DNA of 64,000 bases from assembly GCF_002837135.1 (NCBI RefSeq), contig NZ_NWBQ01000060.1, positions 1 through 64,000 of the forward strand, in the 5' to 3' direction. The position numbers and the translations under genes were made by a program. The stretch comes from Macromonas bipunctata. Lineage in GTDB: Bacteria; Pseudomonadota; Gammaproteobacteria; Burkholderiales; Burkholderiaceae_C. The notes below the pieces were generated by a model. It was given only the letters and a program-made list of their open reading frames with translations. It was not told where the DNA came from and did not search any database. How positions within the stretch are numbered: the first letter of the stretch is position 1; each line of letters begins with the position of its first letter. Positions 50,687-62,546 of the stretch are shown one piece after another.

Positions 50687-51064
50687 TCAGGCGTTGCCCG
50701 CTTCGCGGGCCTGCACCTTGCGCAGGGCTTTTTCTTCCAGCCCGCTCAGGCCTTCGCGGCGGGCCAGTTCGGCCACCACATCGGCGGGGCTCAGGCCAAA
50801 GTGCGCCAATGCGACCATGCTGTGAAACCACAGGTCGGCCACTTCGCCCACCAGGGCTTGCGGGGTGCCGTGGCCATGTTGCAAGTCCTTGGCGGCCATG
50901 ATGGCCTCGCCCGCCTCTTCGGCCACTTTCTTCAAAAATGCGTCGGGGCCCTTGTGCAACAGGCGCGCGACATAGCTTTTTTCCGGGTCGCCGCCGTTGG
51001 CGGGCTTGCGGCTGTCGAGCACAGCGGCCAATCGGTTGAGGGTATCGGTGGTGGTAGCGGTCAT
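50687..51064 (-). CDS. hisE: Phosphoribosyl-ATP pyrophosphatase
   Basis: A 125-residue MazG-fold enzyme of the second histidine step. The metal-binding EExxE-type motif is in [14 protein letters not shown]. In this lineage hisE and hisI are separate genes. It overlaps the hisI stop by four bases. Confidence 0.95.
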   Translation of the reverse strand: MTATTTDTLNRLAAVLDSRKPANGGDPEKSYVARLLHKGPDAFLKKVAEEAGEAIMAAKDLQHGHGTPQALVGEVADLWFHSMVALAHFGLSPADVVAELARREGLSGLEEKALRKVQAREAGNA

Positions 51065-51471
51065 TGTTTGTAGATGCTTTCAGGGTCTTTGAGCACAGGA
51101 TCGACACTGTGCCACACAGGCACGGCGTTGGTAGCGTCGGTGTCCAGACGCTGGTAGAAGCAGCTGTGGCGGCCGGTGTGGCAGGCAATGCCAGGCTCGT
51201 GGCCCTGCTGCGTGATCTTGAGCAGCACCACGTCGTTGTCGCAGTCCAGGCGGATGTCGTGCACAGTTTGCACGTGGCCCGATTCTTCGCCCTTGAACCA
51301 GAGCTTGTTGCGCGAGCGGCTGAAGTACACCGCCCGCCCCAGTTCGGCGGTTTTTTGCAGCGCTTCGCGGTTCATCCAGGCAAACATCAGCACGTCGCCC
51401 GTGCTGGCTTCCTGGGCAATCACCGGCACCAGGCCCTTGTCGTCCCACTTGATCTGATCCAACCAATCCAT
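51061..51471 (-). CDS. hisI: Phosphoribosyl-AMP cyclohydrolase
   Basis: A 136-residue zinc and magnesium enzyme opening the adenine ring of phosphoribosyl-AMP. [15 protein letters not shown] and [10 protein letters not shown] contain the metal ligands. ATG 51471 is preferred over a GTG at 51489 because GGGAGG lies seven bases before the ATG. It is 14 bases after hisF. Confidence 0.95.
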   Translation of the reverse strand: MDWLDQIKWDDKGLVPVIAQEASTGDVLMFAWMNREALQKTAELGRAVYFSRSRNKLWFKGEESGHVQTVHDIRLDCDNDVVLLKITQQGHEPGIACHTGRHSCFYQRLDTDATNAVPVWHSVDPVLKDPESIYKQ

Positions 51472-51485
51472 GGTCGTCCTCCCGT

Positions 51486-52286
<801 letters not shown>

Positions 52287-52310
52287 GGGAATGAAGTGTG
52301 GAGGGCCGGT

Positions 52311-53159
52311 TCAGGCCACGGTGAGTTGTTGCCAGCCCTGCCACCGGGCGCCGGGCGCGACCTGGATCGGCTCGAACACCTGCGCGGCCTCCACGCACAG
52401 CATGTGGCGGTGGCCGTCGGCGGGCATGTCGGGCAAGGCGGCGCAGTTGTCGGGGCCGGGGTTCCAGACCACCGCGCTGGCCCAGCTGGGGCTGTGGGCG
52501 ATGTGCAGGGCGTGTACGCCATCCTGCAGGTGCAGCGGCCCGGCCGGGGCGGCGTACACACGGTCGAATTCAGCGTTGAAGGTCTGGGCCGCAGCGGCTG
52601 GCTGGCGGGTGTCGCGCAGCGCGTCCCATTCTGGCTGCCCGTGCAGGCCGGTCAGCGTGGCCTGGGTCACGTCCTGCACCGCCAGGTAGGTGTGCAGGGC
52701 GCCGGTGAATAGCAGCGTTTCAACCCCGGTGTTGTGGACGTGCAGCGTGATGCGGAGCTGGCCAGGCTGCAGGTGCAGCGCCAGCCGCGCCTCGAACGCT
52801 TGGGGCCAGTGGGCGTGGGTGGCAGCACTGTCACGCAGGGCCAGCACCAACTCGGCCTGGTCGGCAGCGCCCTGGAACGACAGCACCTGCCACGGCATGG
52901 TGCGGGCAAAACCGTGCTTGGGCAGGGAGCCGCGCTGGTTGAACTGCGGCCAGCACACCGGCACGCCGCCTCGGATGGCGCTCACGCCATCAAAACGGCT
53001 ACGGGGGCTGAGGAACAGGCGCTCGCGCCCCGCCGCCTGCCACTGCAGCACCTGGGCGCCGTGTTCGGCCACCAGCAAGCTGTCGCCCTGGGGCAAGCGC
53101 AGGCGGTGGCACGGCAACCCGGCCAGCGCCTCGGGCGCGCAGGTGGCCAGTGCGGGCAT
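52311..53159 (-). CDS. D-hexose-6-phosphate mutarotase family protein, inside his operon
   Basis: A 282-residue galactose-mutarotase fold protein of the YeaD type. The blocks GGVPVCWPQFN, KHGFARTMPWQV, TGALHTYLAV and VVWNPGP contain the expected histidines and acidic residues of the aldose-1-epimerase superfamily. The family interconverts anomers of sugars or sugar phosphates. Its ATG overlaps the hisA stop by one base and hisF follows after 24 bases, so it is co-translated with histidine enzymes. A role in the pathway is not known. Confidence 0.85.
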   Translation of the reverse strand: MPALATCAPEALAGLPCHRLRLPQGDSLLVAEHGAQVLQWQAAGRERLFLSPRSRFDGVSAIRGGVPVCWPQFNQRGSLPKHGFARTMPWQVLSFQGAADQAELVLALRDSAATHAHWPQAFEARLALHLQPGQLRITLHVHNTGVETLLFTGALHTYLAVQDVTQATLTGLHGQPEWDALRDTRQPAAAAQTFNAEFDRVYAAPAGPLHLQDGVHALHIAHSPSWASAVVWNPGPDNCAALPDMPADGHRHMLCVEAAQVFEPIQVAPGARWQGWQQLTVA

Positions 53160-53899
53160 CAGCCGTTGAGCTCGTCGGCCAAGCGCTGGGCCGCTTCAAA
53201 GTCCAGGTCGCCGCTGTAGATGGAACGGCCACAGATCACGCCTTCCACGCCCTCGTCCTCCACCGCGCACAGCTGGCGGATGTCTTCGAGGTTGGACAAG
53301 CCGCCCGAGGCGATGACGGGAATGGTCAGCGCCTGCGCCAGCTTGACGGTGGCCTCGATGTTGATGCCAGACAGCATGCCATCGCGGCCAATGTCGGTGT
53401 AGATGATGGACTCGACGCCGTAGTCCTCGAACTTCTTGCCCAGATCGACCACGTTGTGGCCGGTGAGCTTGCTCCAGCCGTCGGTGGCGACCTTGCCGTC
53501 CTTGGCGTCCAGGCCCACGATGATGTGGCCGCCGAACGCAGTGCAGGCGTCCTGCAGGAAGCCAGGGTTCTTGACGGCGGCGGTGCCGATGATGACGTAG
53601 CGCAGACCGGCGTCCAAGTAGCGCTCGATGGTGTCAAGGTCGCGGATGCCACCGCCGAGCTGCACATCCACCTCGCTGCCGACTTCCTTGAGGATGGCGC
53701 GGATGGCGCCCTCGTTGCGGGGCTTGCCGGCAAAGGCACCGTTCAAGTCCACCAGGTGCACCCGCCGTGCGCCCTTGTTGACCCAGTTGCGCGCCATGGC
53801 GGCCGGATCTTCACCGAACACGGTGGATTGGTCCATGTCGCCTTGTTTCAGGCGCACACATTGGCCGTCTTTCAAGTCAATGGCAGGAATCAGAAGCAT
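53159..53899 (-). CDS. hisA: ProFAR isomerase
   Basis: A 246-residue TIM barrel carrying out the Amadori rearrangement of the fourth histidine step. D8 (IPAID) and the second catalytic region DIGRDGML are present, with the phosphate-binding loops LGGGIRD and ASGGLSN. It lies 49 bases after hisH and overlaps the next gene. Confidence 0.96.
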   Translation of the reverse strand: MLLIPAIDLKDGQCVRLKQGDMDQSTVFGEDPAAMARNWVNKGARRVHLVDLNGAFAGKPRNEGAIRAILKEVGSEVDVQLGGGIRDLDTIERYLDAGLRYVIIGTAAVKNPGFLQDACTAFGGHIIVGLDAKDGKVATDGWSKLTGHNVVDLGKKFEDYGVESIIYTDIGRDGMLSGINIEATVKLAQALTIPVIASGGLSNLEDIRQLCAVEDEGVEGVICGRSIYSGDLDFEAAQRLADELNG

Positions 53900-53948
53900 G
53901 GCTGTGCAGAAAAGTCAGAGGTGGAAACAAGAAAACCGGTGCCCCCGT

Positions 53949-54614
53949 TCAGGGGTTCCAGTGCAGGAAATTGCGGTACAGGGCCAGCCCCTGGTCGGCG
54001 CTTTTTTCGGGGTGGAACTGGGTCGCGAACAGGTTGTCGCGCGCCACGGCACAGGTAAAACGCTGGCCGTAGTCGGACTCGCCCACGCTGTGCGCTGGGT
54101 TGGTCGGGCGGGCGTAGAAGCTGTGCACGAAATAGAAATAGCTGCCATCGGCAATGCCGTCCCACATCGGGTGCGCCGGGCCACGGCCCAGATCGTGGAA
54201 CACCTGGTTCCAACCCATTTGCGGCACCTTGTAGCGGCTGCCATCGGGCTGGGTCTGGCCTTCCAGCCGGAACTTGACCACCTCGCCCGGAACCAGGCCC
54301 AGGCCGGGGGTGTCGCCCTCCTCGCTGTGGTCGAGCAGCATCTGCATACCCACGCACACGCCAAACAGCGGCTTGTGCGCGGCGGCGTGCAGCACGGCGT
54401 CTTGCAGGCCACTGCGAGCCAGTTCGGCCATGCAGTCGGGCATGGCGCCCTGGCCGGGCAGCACCACGCGGTGCGCGTCGCGCACCACCTGCGGGTCGGA
54501 CGTGACCAGCACGTCCACATGGTCCACCGCGGTGGCGGCATGGATCACCGCCTGCGCCACCGAGCGCAGGTTGCCCATGCCATAGTCCACCACGGCCACG
54601 GTTTGTCGGTTCAT
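53949..54614 (-). CDS. hisH: Imidazole glycerol phosphate synthase, glutaminase subunit
   Basis: A 221-residue class I glutamine amidotransferase supplying ammonia to HisF. The triad is C87 (GVCVGMQML), H201 and E203 (TQFHPEKS). ATG 54614 is chosen; an in-frame TTG three codons earlier is also open. Confidence 0.96.
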   Translation of the reverse strand: MNRQTVAVVDYGMGNLRSVAQAVIHAATAVDHVDVLVTSDPQVVRDAHRVVLPGQGAMPDCMAELARSGLQDAVLHAAAHKPLFGVCVGMQMLLDHSEEGDTPGLGLVPGEVVKFRLEGQTQPDGSRYKVPQMGWNQVFHDLGRGPAHPMWDGIADGSYFYFVHSFYARPTNPAHSVGESDYGQRFTCAVARDNLFATQFHPEKSADQGLALYRNFLHWNP

Positions 54615-54668
54615 TGGTAACAAGTCGGTACGGTCACGGAAACGGCAGCGTGCGGGGCCGCGCAGCCC

Positions 54669-55271
54669 TTACAGCGAGCCTTTGGTCGAAGGAATGACGC
54701 CCGCTTGGCGCGGATCCAGCTCCAGCGCAGCACGCAGCGCACGGGCAAAGGCCTTGAAGATGGTCTCGCACTGGTGGTGGGCGTTGACACCTTTGAGGTT
54801 GTCGATGTGCAAGGTCACACCCGCGTGGTTGACAAAGCCCTGGAAGAATTCGTACACCAGTTGCGTGTCGAGTTGGCCCAGCATGCCGCTGGTAAATTGC
54901 ACATCCATGTGCAGGCCCGGGCGACCGGAAAAGTCCACCACCACGCGGCTCAAAGCCTCATCCAGTGGCACGTAGGCGTGGCCGTAACGGCGAATGCCTT
55001 TTTTGTCGCCCACCGCCAGCGCAAAGGCCTGGCCCAGCGTGATGCCCACATCCTCCACCGTGTGGTGGCCGTCGATGTGCAGATCGCCCGCGCACTGGAT
55101 GTCCAGATCAATCAGCCCGTGGCGGGCAATCTGGTCGATCATGTGATCCAGGAAACCGATGCCGGTGTGCAGGCGGGACTGGCCGCTACCGTCCAGGTTG
55201 AGGCGAACCGTGATCTGGGTTTCCAGCGTGTGGCGGGTGACGTCGGCTTGACGCATGTCTTGGGCACTCAT
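54669..55271 (-). CDS. hisB: Imidazoleglycerol-phosphate dehydratase
   Basis: A 200-residue manganese enzyme with metal motifs [10 protein letters not shown] and [11 protein letters not shown]. It is the monofunctional form without the histidinol phosphatase domain. ATG 55271 is 55 bases from the divergent hisC, so this and the following his genes need their own promoter here. Starts at 55256 are also possible. Confidence 0.95.
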   Translation of the reverse strand: MSAQDMRQADVTRHTLETQITVRLNLDGSGQSRLHTGIGFLDHMIDQIARHGLIDLDIQCAGDLHIDGHHTVEDVGITLGQAFALAVGDKKGIRRYGHAYVPLDEALSRVVVDFSGRPGLHMDVQFTSGMLGQLDTQLVYEFFQGFVNHAGVTLHIDNLKGVNAHHQCETIFKAFARALRAALELDPRQAGVIPSTKGSL

Positions 55272-55276
55272 AGAAA
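55248..55276 (+). promoter_or_regulatory. Candidate hisC promoter, TTGACG-17-TAGAAA
   Basis: TTGACG (55248-55253) and TAGAAA (55271-55276) are 17 bases apart, overlapping the first codons of divergent hisB. Transcription would start near 55283, about 44 bases before the hisC ATG. Confidence 0.45.
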
Positions 55277-55326
55277 TGGAAGCCCATGATACCATCCAGC
55301 ACCCCTTTTTCTATCGTACCCACCGC

Positions 55327-56400
55327 ATGAGCCGCTTCTGGAGCGCCGTCGTTCACGGCCTGACCCCTTACGTTCCGGGCGAGCAGCCCAAGCTCGATAA
55401 CCTGGTCAAGCTCAACACCAACGAGCACCCCTACGGCCCGTCGCCCAAGGCGCTGGAAGCGATACGCGCCGCCACCAGCGACGCGCTGCGCCTGTACCCC
55501 GACCCCAACGCAGACGCGCTCAAGGCAGCACTGGCGCAACGCCACGGCCTGCAGCCCAACCAGATCTTCGTTGGCAACGGCTCCGACGAGGTGCTGGCGC
55601 ACGCCTTCATGGCGCTGCTCAAGCACGACCAGGCGCTGTGGTTCCCAGACATCACGTACAGCTTCTACCCGGTGTATTGCGGTCTGTACCAGGTGCCACA
55701 CCGCAAAGTGGCGCTGACGGACACGTTCGAGATCAGCGTGGACGACTACCTGCCGCGCGGCGACGAGCGCGCGGGCGCCATCATCTTCCCCAACCCCAAC
55801 GCGCCCACGGGCCGCCTGCTGACGCTGGCCGAGGTGGAACGCATCGTGGCGGGCAACCCCGACGCGGTGGTGCTGGTGGACGAGGCCTACGTGGACTTTG
55901 GCGGCGAGAGCGCCATTGCGCTGGTCGACCGCTACCCCAACCTGCTGGTGGTGCACACCTTCTCCAAGAGCCGCTCGCTGGCCGGATTGCGCGTGGGCTT
56001 TGCGGCGGGCCACCCCGATCTGATCGAGGCACTGGAACGGGTCAAGAACAGCTTCAACTCCTACCCGCTGGATCGGCTGGCGATGGCCGGCGCGGTGGCG
56101 TCGGTGGAGGACGAAGCCTACTTCCAGGACAGCTGCCGCAAGGTGATGGCCACGCGCGAGCAGCTGGTGGCCGATATGGCGGCGCTGGGTTTCGAGGTGC
56201 TGCCGTCCGGCGCCAACTTCATCTTTGCGCGCCACCCGCAACATGACGGTGCGGCCCTGACGGCGGCGTTGCGCGAACGCGCCATCATCGTGCGCCACTT
56301 CAAGCAGCCACGCATCGACCAGTTCCTGCGCATCACCATCGGCACCGACGCGCAATGCCAGGCCTTGGTGCAGGCGCTGCGCGAGATCCTGGAAGTTTGA
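55327..56400 (+). CDS. hisC: Histidinol-phosphate aminotransferase, opposite orientation
   Basis: A 357-residue PLP aminotransferase. The PLP lysine is K214 in [28 protein letters not shown] and NPNAPTG are the substrate and cofactor blocks. Unlike its neighbours it is on the plus strand, between minus-strand hisB and hisD, together with infA. Its stop codon region forms the -35 of the infA promoter. Confidence 0.95.
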   Translation: MSRFWSAVVHGLTPYVPGEQPKLDNLVKLNTNEHPYGPSPKALEAIRAATSDALRLYPDPNADALKAALAQRHGLQPNQIFVGNGSDEVLAHAFMALLKHDQALWFPDITYSFYPVYCGLYQVPHRKVALTDTFEISVDDYLPRGDERAGAIIFPNPNAPTGRLLTLAEVERIVAGNPDAVVLVDEAYVDFGGESAIALVDRYPNLLVVHTFSKSRSLAGLRVGFAAGHPDLIEALERVKNSFNSYPLDRLAMAGAVASVEDEAYFQDSCRKVMATREQLVADMAALGFEVLPSGANFIFARHPQHDGAALTAALRERAIIVRHFKQPRIDQFLRITIGTDAQCQALVQALREILEV

Positions 56401-56426
56401 CAAAATCAGCGCGTCCGTCCTATACT
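56397..56426 (+). promoter_or_regulatory. Consensus-like promoter for infA, TTGACA-18-TATACT
   Basis: A perfect -35 TTGACA (56397-56402, starting in the hisC stop codon region) and -10 TATACT (56421-56426) with 18 bases between. The predicted start near 56433 gives infA a leader of about 216 bases. Confidence 0.75.
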
Positions 56427-56432
56427 TTGTCG

Positions 56433-56648
56433 GATCTGAAGGTGGCGCACGGTGTTGCGCTGCCTTTTGTTGTTTCTGCAACAACCCCCTGAACATGTGC
56501 GCCTTGTGCCCCTGATGGCTGCAAGGTGCCTGCACTCACCGACGATGGTGCCTGGTGTGGCCCCCCGGATCCGCCCGCAACGGGCACCGGCCTTGGGCCA
56601 CTGGCGTTTGCGTCGAACCCTGTTTCCTTATTTGTAGAAAGTGCCCTT
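56433..56648 (+). promoter_or_regulatory. Long structured 5' leader of infA
   Basis: About 216 untranslated bases between the predicted start and the infA ATG. It contains hairpin-forming segments such as GTTGTTTCTGCAAC and several GC-rich inverted repeats, and no credible gene. Long leaders of this kind are typical of cold-shock or translation-factor genes controlled at the RNA level. Confidence 0.4.
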
Positions 56649-56966
56649 ATGGCCAAAGAAGAACTCATTGAAGTCAGCGGCGTTGTGACCGAAGTGTTGC
56701 CCGACAGCCGCTACCGCGTCACGCTGGACAACGGCCACGAGCTGATCGCCTACTCGGCGGGCAAGATGCGCAAGCACCACATCCGCATCCTGGCGGGCGA
56801 CAAGGTCAAGCTCGAACTGTCGCCGTACGACCTGAGCAAGGGCCGCATCAATTTCCGCCACATCGAAGGCCGTGGCCCCGGCCCGACCGGCGGCCAGCGC
56901 AGCAAGATTCCCCGACCCCACGCACAGGCCACCTCGCAGTGGCCTGTTGGCGTTGCGGGCTTTTAG
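56649..56966 (+). CDS. infA: Translation initiation factor IF-1, extended form
   Basis: A 105-residue protein whose first 72 residues are a full IF-1 S1-like OB fold ([47 protein letters not shown]). About 30 extra residues follow, rich in Gly, Pro and Arg, beyond the usual end. The last codon overlaps the hisD stop by four bases convergently. Betaproteobacteria often carry a second infA; this is likely the accessory copy. Confidence 0.9.
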   Translation: MAKEELIEVSGVVTEVLPDSRYRVTLDNGHELIAYSAGKMRKHHIRILAGDKVKLELSPYDLSKGRINFRHIEGRGPGPTGGQRSKIPRPHAQATSQWPVGVAGF

Positions 56967-58273
56967 CGCAGGCGCAATTCGGCGGCGCGGGCGTGGGCGG
57001 TCAGACCCTCACCGTGGGCGATGACGCTGGCAATCTGGCCCAGCGTCTGCGCACCTTGTTCGCTGACCTCGATCAGGCTGCTGCGCTTCTGGAAGTCGTA
57101 CACCCCCAGCGGGCTGGAAAAACGCGCGGTGCCACTGGTGGGCAGCACATGGTTGGGGCCGGCGCAGTAGTCGCCCAGGCTTTCGCTGGTGTAGGCGCCC
57201 AAGAAGATGGCGCCCGCGTGCTTGAGCAATGGCTCCCAGCGGTGCGGCTCGTGGCTGCTGACTTCCAAGTGTTCCGGCGCAATGCGGTTGCTGATGGCGC
57301 ACGCTTCTTCCATGCTGCGGGTCTGGATCAACGCGCCGCGGCCATTCAGGCTTTTGGCGATGATGTCGGCGCGCGGCATGGTGGGCAGCAGCTTGTCGAT
57401 GGAAGCCTGCACGGCGGCAATGTAGTCCGCGTCTGGGCACAGCAGGATGGATTGCGCCAGCTCGTCATGCTCGGCCTGGCTGAACAAGTCCATCGCCACC
57501 CAGTCTGGCGGCGTGGTGCCGTCGGCCAGCACCAGGATTTCGCTCGGGCCGGCGATCATGTCTATGCCCACGGTGCCAAACACGTGCTTTTTGGCGCTGG
57601 CCACGTAGGCGTTGCCGGGGCCGGTGATTTTGTCCACCTTGGGCACGGTGGCGGTGCCGTAGGCCAAGGCGGCCACCGCCTGTGCGCCGCCGATGGTGAA
57701 GGCGCGCGACACGCCCGCCACGTAGGCCGCCGCCAGCACCAGCGCATTCTTTTCGCCGCGCGGCGTGGGCACCACCATGATGATCTCCTCCACCCCGGCC
57801 ACGTGGGCGGGAATGGCGTTCATCAGCACGCTGGACGGGTACGCCGCCTTGCCACCCGGCACGTAGATGCCCACGCGGTCCAGCGGCGTGACCTTCTGGC
57901 CCAGCAGGGTGCCGTCCTCGTCGCGGTAGCTCCAGCTCTCGCCGCTGGCGCGCTTCTGGGCCTCGTGGTAGCGGCGCACGCGCGCGGCAGCGGCTTGCAG
58001 GGCCTCGCGCTGCACGGCGGGCAGGCTGTCGAACGCGGCGCGCAGTTCGGTCTGGGTCAGCTCCAGCTCGGTCATGCCGGTGACGCTCAGGCCGTCAAAG
58101 CGGTTGGTGTAGTCCAGCACCGCCGCGTCGCCACGGGTGCGCACGTCGGCCAGGATGTCGGCCACACGCTGCTCGATCGCGGCATCGGTGTCGGCCGACC
58201 AGTGCAGGCGGGCCTGGAAACGGGCTTCAAAATCGGCGTCGGTGGTGCGCAACAGCAGCGGGGTAGCGTTCAT
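56963..58273 (-). CDS. hisD: Histidinol dehydrogenase
   Basis: A 436-residue zinc enzyme performing the last two oxidations of histidine synthesis. The signature region runs from [15 protein letters not shown] to [14 protein letters not shown], and the zinc and catalytic residues lie in [12 protein letters not shown] 58273 gives the normal length. It follows hisG by 94 bases. Confidence 0.96.
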   Translation of the reverse strand: MNATPLLLRTTDADFEARFQARLHWSADTDAAIEQRVADILADVRTRGDAAVLDYTNRFDGLSVTGMTELELTQTELRAAFDSLPAVQREALQAAAARVRRYHEAQKRASGESWSYRDEDGTLLGQKVTPLDRVGIYVPGGKAAYPSSVLMNAIPAHVAGVEEIIMVVPTPRGEKNALVLAAAYVAGVSRAFTIGGAQAVAALAYGTATVPKVDKITGPGNAYVASAKKHVFGTVGIDMIAGPSEILVLADGTTPPDWVAMDLFSQAEHDELAQSILLCPDADYIAAVQASIDKLLPTMPRADIIAKSLNGRGALIQTRSMEEACAISNRIAPEHLEVSSHEPHRWEPLLKHAGAIFLGAYTSESLGDYCAGPNHVLPTSGTARFSSPLGVYDFQKRSSLIEVSEQGAQTLGQIASVIAHGEGLTAHARAAELRLR

Positions 58274-58367
58274 GGGGCAGGTTCCATAGAAAAAGGGGCA
58301 TTCCAGCCCCCGTAGCGTAGCGCAAGCCGCCACGGCCTGGCGCGGCACGGTGAATTCGGCGCGGGCG

Positions 58368-59039
58368 TCAGCCCTGGGTGGCCTGGGCGAAGGCGTCCAG
58401 GATCGGGCGGATGGCGGCGCGCTTGGTCTTGAGCGCGGCGTGGTTGACCACCAAGCGCGATGAAATATCCATGATACGCTCGACTTCCACCAGATGGTTG
58501 GCCTTGAGGGTATTGCCGCTGGAGACCAGATCGACGATCGCATCGGCCAAGCCGGTCAGCGGCGCCAGCTCCATGCTGCCGTAGAGTTTGATGAGATCGA
58601 CGTGTACGCCCTTGCTGGCAAAAAACTCGCGGGCAATCGCCACGTATTTGGTGGCAACCTTGAGGCGCGCACCCTGGCGCACCGCGTTGGCGTAGTCGAA
58701 GTCGGTGCGCGTGGCCACGCTCATGCGGCACTTGGCAATCTGCAAGTCCAGTGGCTGGTACAGGCCGACGTTGCCCGCGCCACCCCACTCGGCTTCGTGC
58801 TCCAGCAGGGTGTCCTTGCCGCATACGCCCAGATCGGCACCACCGTACTGCACGTAGGTGGGCACATCGGAGGCGCGCACCAGCACCACCTGCACGTCAG
58901 GGCGGTTGGTGGGCAGAATCAGCTTGCGCGACTTTTCCGGGTCTTCGAGCACCTCAATGCCTGCAGCGGCCAGCAACGGCAGTGTTTCTTCAAAAATGCG
59001 GCCTTTGGACAAGGCCAGCGTCAGCATCGGGCTGCTCAT
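58368..59039 (-). CDS. hisG: ATP phosphoribosyltransferase, short form
   Basis: A 223-residue catalytic subunit of the first and regulated step of histidine synthesis. [15 protein letters not shown] starts the domain and [17 protein letters not shown] is the PRPP-binding loop. At this length it lacks the C-terminal regulatory domain, so it depends on a HisZ partner, which is not in the window. It overlaps the murA stop by four bases. Confidence 0.95.
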   Translation of the reverse strand: MSSPMLTLALSKGRIFEETLPLLAAAGIEVLEDPEKSRKLILPTNRPDVQVVLVRASDVPTYVQYGGADLGVCGKDTLLEHEAEWGGAGNVGLYQPLDLQIAKCRMSVATRTDFDYANAVRQGARLKVATKYVAIAREFFASKGVHVDLIKLYGSMELAPLTGLADAIVDLVSSGNTLKANHLVEVERIMDISSRLVVNHAALKTKRAAIRPILDAFAQATQG

Positions 59040-60310
59040 TGGATTCTTTCGATGTCCGCGCCCAAGGCGCGCAGTTTGAGTTCCATCTGGTCGTAACCAC
59101 GGTCCAGGTGGTAGATGCGGTCCACCACGGTCTCGCCTTCGGCCACCAGCCCGGCAATCACCAGGCTGGCGGAGGCGCGCAGGTCGGTGGCCATGACGGT
59201 GGCGCCTGACAGGCGCGGTACGCCCTCGACCACCGCCACCCGGCCATCAATGCGGATGCTGGCCCCCAGTCGCTGCAATTCCTGCACGTGCATGAAGCGG
59301 TTTTCGAAAATGGTTTCGGTCACGGTGCTGGCACCGTGCGCCACCGCGTTCAGGGCCATGAACTGGGCCTGCATGTCGGTCGGAAAGCCGGGGTATTCGG
59401 TGGTGCGGAAGGTCTGGGCCTTGAGCGCAGCCGCACCCGACGACACCACGCGCAGGCCTTCGGTCACGTCTTCCACCGTCACGCCCGCGTCGCGCAGCTT
59501 GTCGATCACGGCGTCCAGGTGGTCGCCGCGCGCGTGTTGCAGCGTCACGTCGCCACCCGTGGCCGCGACGGCGCACAGGAAGGTACCGGCCTCGATGCGG
59601 TCGGCTACCACGGCGTGTTCGCAGCCGTGCAGCCGCTCCACACCCTGGATGCGGATGCGGCTGGTGCCGTGGCCTTCGATCCTGGCGCCCATCTTGATCA
59701 GCATTTCGGCCAGATCGGTGATCTCGGGCTCCTGGGCGGCGTTTTCCAGGATGGTCTCGCCGTCGGCCAGCGTGGCGGCCATCATGAAGTTCTCGGTGCC
59801 GGTCACGGTCACCATGTCGGTGGTGATGCGCGCGCCTTTCAGGCGGGTCTGGCCTGCGGGCAACTGGGCCACCATGTAGCCGTGCTCCACCACAATCTCA
59901 GCCCCCATCGCTTGCAAGCCTTTGATGTGCTGGTCCACCGGACGCGAGCCAATCGCACAACCGCCCGGCAACGACACTTTGGCCCGACCAAAACGCGCCA
60001 GCAGCGGCCCCAACACCAGCACCGAAGCGCGCATGGTTTTGACCAAATCGTAAGGCGCTTCGGGCAACAAACTGGTGGGCGCTTGCAGCGTGAAGCCGCC
60101 GCGCTCGCCGTGGGTCTCGGCCTGCACGCCCATGTTGTCCAGCAGCTTGCGCATGGTGGCCACGTCGCGCAGGCGCGGCACGTTGCGCAGCTCGACCGGC
60201 TCGGCGGTTAGCAGGGCGGCGCACAGTTCGGGCAAGGCGGCGTTCTTGGCACCCGAGACCGCAATGCTGCCATGCAAGGGGCGGCCACCCACAATACGGA
60301 GTTTGTCCAT
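59036..60310 (-). CDS. murA: UDP-N-acetylglucosamine 1-carboxyvinyltransferase
   Basis: A 424-residue enzyme for the first committed peptidoglycan step. K22 (SGAKNAALP) and the active-site C118 ([14 protein letters not shown]) are present, so normal fosfomycin sensitivity of the enzyme is expected. It starts four bases after ibaG and is coupled to hisG. Confidence 0.96.
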   Translation of the reverse strand: MDKLRIVGGRPLHGSIAVSGAKNAALPELCAALLTAEPVELRNVPRLRDVATMRKLLDNMGVQAETHGERGGFTLQAPTSLLPEAPYDLVKTMRASVLVLGPLLARFGRAKVSLPGGCAIGSRPVDQHIKGLQAMGAEIVVEHGYMVAQLPAGQTRLKGARITTDMVTVTGTENFMMAATLADGETILENAAQEPEITDLAEMLIKMGARIEGHGTSRIRIQGVERLHGCEHAVVADRIEAGTFLCAVAATGGDVTLQHARGDHLDAVIDKLRDAGVTVEDVTEGLRVVSSGAAALKAQTFRTTEYPGFPTDMQAQFMALNAVAHGASTVTETIFENRFMHVQELQRLGASIRIDGRVAVVEGVPRLSGATVMATDLRASASLVIAGLVAEGETVVDRIYHLDRGYDQMELKLRALGADIERIQ

Positions 60311-60314
60311 CGCG

Positions 60315-60560
60315 TCAGTCCGCCGCCTGCTGCGCCCACTCGGCGGGGGTCAGGGTTTTCATCGACAGGGCGTGTACCTCGTCGGTCTGGATGCGCTGGC
60401 CCAGCGTGGCGTACACCAGCTGGTGGCGCGCAATCAGGCGCTTGCCTTCGAAGGCGGGCGACACGATGACCGCCGACCAGTGGCGGCCATCGCCGCTCAC
60501 GTCCAGGTGTTCGCACGGCAGGCCGGCCGCGATCAGGGATTGCAATTGTTCAGCGGTCAT
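60315..60560 (-). CDS. ibaG: BolA-family protein IbaG/YrbA
   Basis: An 81-residue BolA-like protein; [23 protein letters not shown] and [17 protein letters not shown] are family blocks. IbaG-type proteins partner monothiol glutaredoxins in iron-sulfur handling or acid response. It is conserved beside murA in Proteobacteria. Confidence 0.93.
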   Translation of the reverse strand: MTAEQLQSLIAAGLPCEHLDVSGDGRHWSAVIVSPAFEGKRLIARHQLVYATLGQRIQTDEVHALSMKTLTPAEWAQQAAD

Positions 60561-60579
60561 AGATCAGGAAGGGGTAAGC

Positions 60580-61331
60580 TCAATGGCGGATTTTGTAGCC
60601 CGTGCGCAGCAGGTGCAGGGCAAAGCCGCCCACCAGCAGCAGCGCCACGGTCACGACCGACAGGCTGTGCCACGGCGACACGTCGCTGACGCCAAAGAAG
60701 CCGAAACGGAAGCCGTCGATGATGTAGAAGAACGGGTTGAAGTGGCTGACCTGCTGCCAGAACGCGGGCAGGGAATGGATGGAGTAGAACACGCCGCTGA
60801 GGAACGTCATCGGCATGATGATGAAGTTCTGAAACGCGGCCATCTGGTCGAACTTGTCGGCCCACAGCCCGGCAATCACGCCCAGCGAACCCATGAGCGC
60901 CGCGCCCAGGAAGGCGAACACCAGCACCCACAGCGGCGCCACCAGCTGCAGATCGGTAAACCAGACCGTGGCCAGCAGCACACCCAACCCCACCACCAGC
61001 CCCCGCACCACCGACGAACCCACGTAAGCCACATACCAAGCCCAGTGTGACAGTGGTGTAAGCAAGAGGAACACCAAATTGCCCATCACCTTGCTCTGAA
61101 TCAAACTGGACGAACTGTTGGCAAAGGCGTTTTGCAGCAGGCTCATCATGGCTAGGCCGGGCAGCAGGAAGGCGGTGTACGGCACGCTGTCGTACACCTT
61201 GACGTGCTCGGACAGCACGTGGCCAAAGATCATCAGGTACAGGATGGCCGTCATCACCGGCGCGGCCACGGTCTGGAAGCCGACCTTCCAGAAGCGCAGC
61301 ACTTCCTTGTAGAACAGGGTACGCCAGCCGG

Positions 61332-61335
<4 letters not shown>
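60580..61335 (-). CDS. ABC-2 type transporter permease
   Basis: A 251-residue permease with six hydrophobic segments, resembling YadH. Its ATG overlaps the stop of the ATPase gene by four bases (ATGA). The substrate is unknown; the position between mlaB and murA suggests an envelope role. Confidence 0.92.
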
Positions 61336-62255
<920 letters not shown>

Positions 62256-62267
62256 GGGGGCGCGATT

Positions 62268-62546
62268 TTAAGCTGGCAGCAAGGCACCGACGCCATACAG
62301 CATCAACAAGTCGCGCAAACGCGGCGGCGTGCCCTGCACCTGCAGCGCCCCGCCTGCAGCCTGGGCCGTGCGCCGCAATGCCAGCAGCACCGCCACCGCG
62401 GAGGAGTCGAACACCTGCAGCGCGCTGGCATCGAGCCGCAGCGTGGCGCCCCGGGCCACTTGCTGCACCTGGGTGCGGGCCTGGGCCAGGAACACCGGGG
62501 CCTCGGCGTGGGTCAGGCGCGGGGGCAAGGGCAGCAGGGTGCTCAT
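62268..62546 (-). CDS. mlaB: STAS-domain protein, MlaB-like
   Basis: A 92-residue STAS protein with the conserved turn LQVFDSSAVAVLLALRR. MlaB regulates the Mla phospholipid transporter ATPase. Its ATG overlaps the mlaC stop by four bases. The mlaF, mlaE and mlaD genes should lie beyond the window end. Confidence 0.85.
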   Translation of the reverse strand: MSTLLPLPPRLTHAEAPVFLAQARTQVQQVARGATLRLDASALQVFDSSAVAVLLALRRTAQAAGGALQVQGTPPRLRDLLMLYGVGALLPA

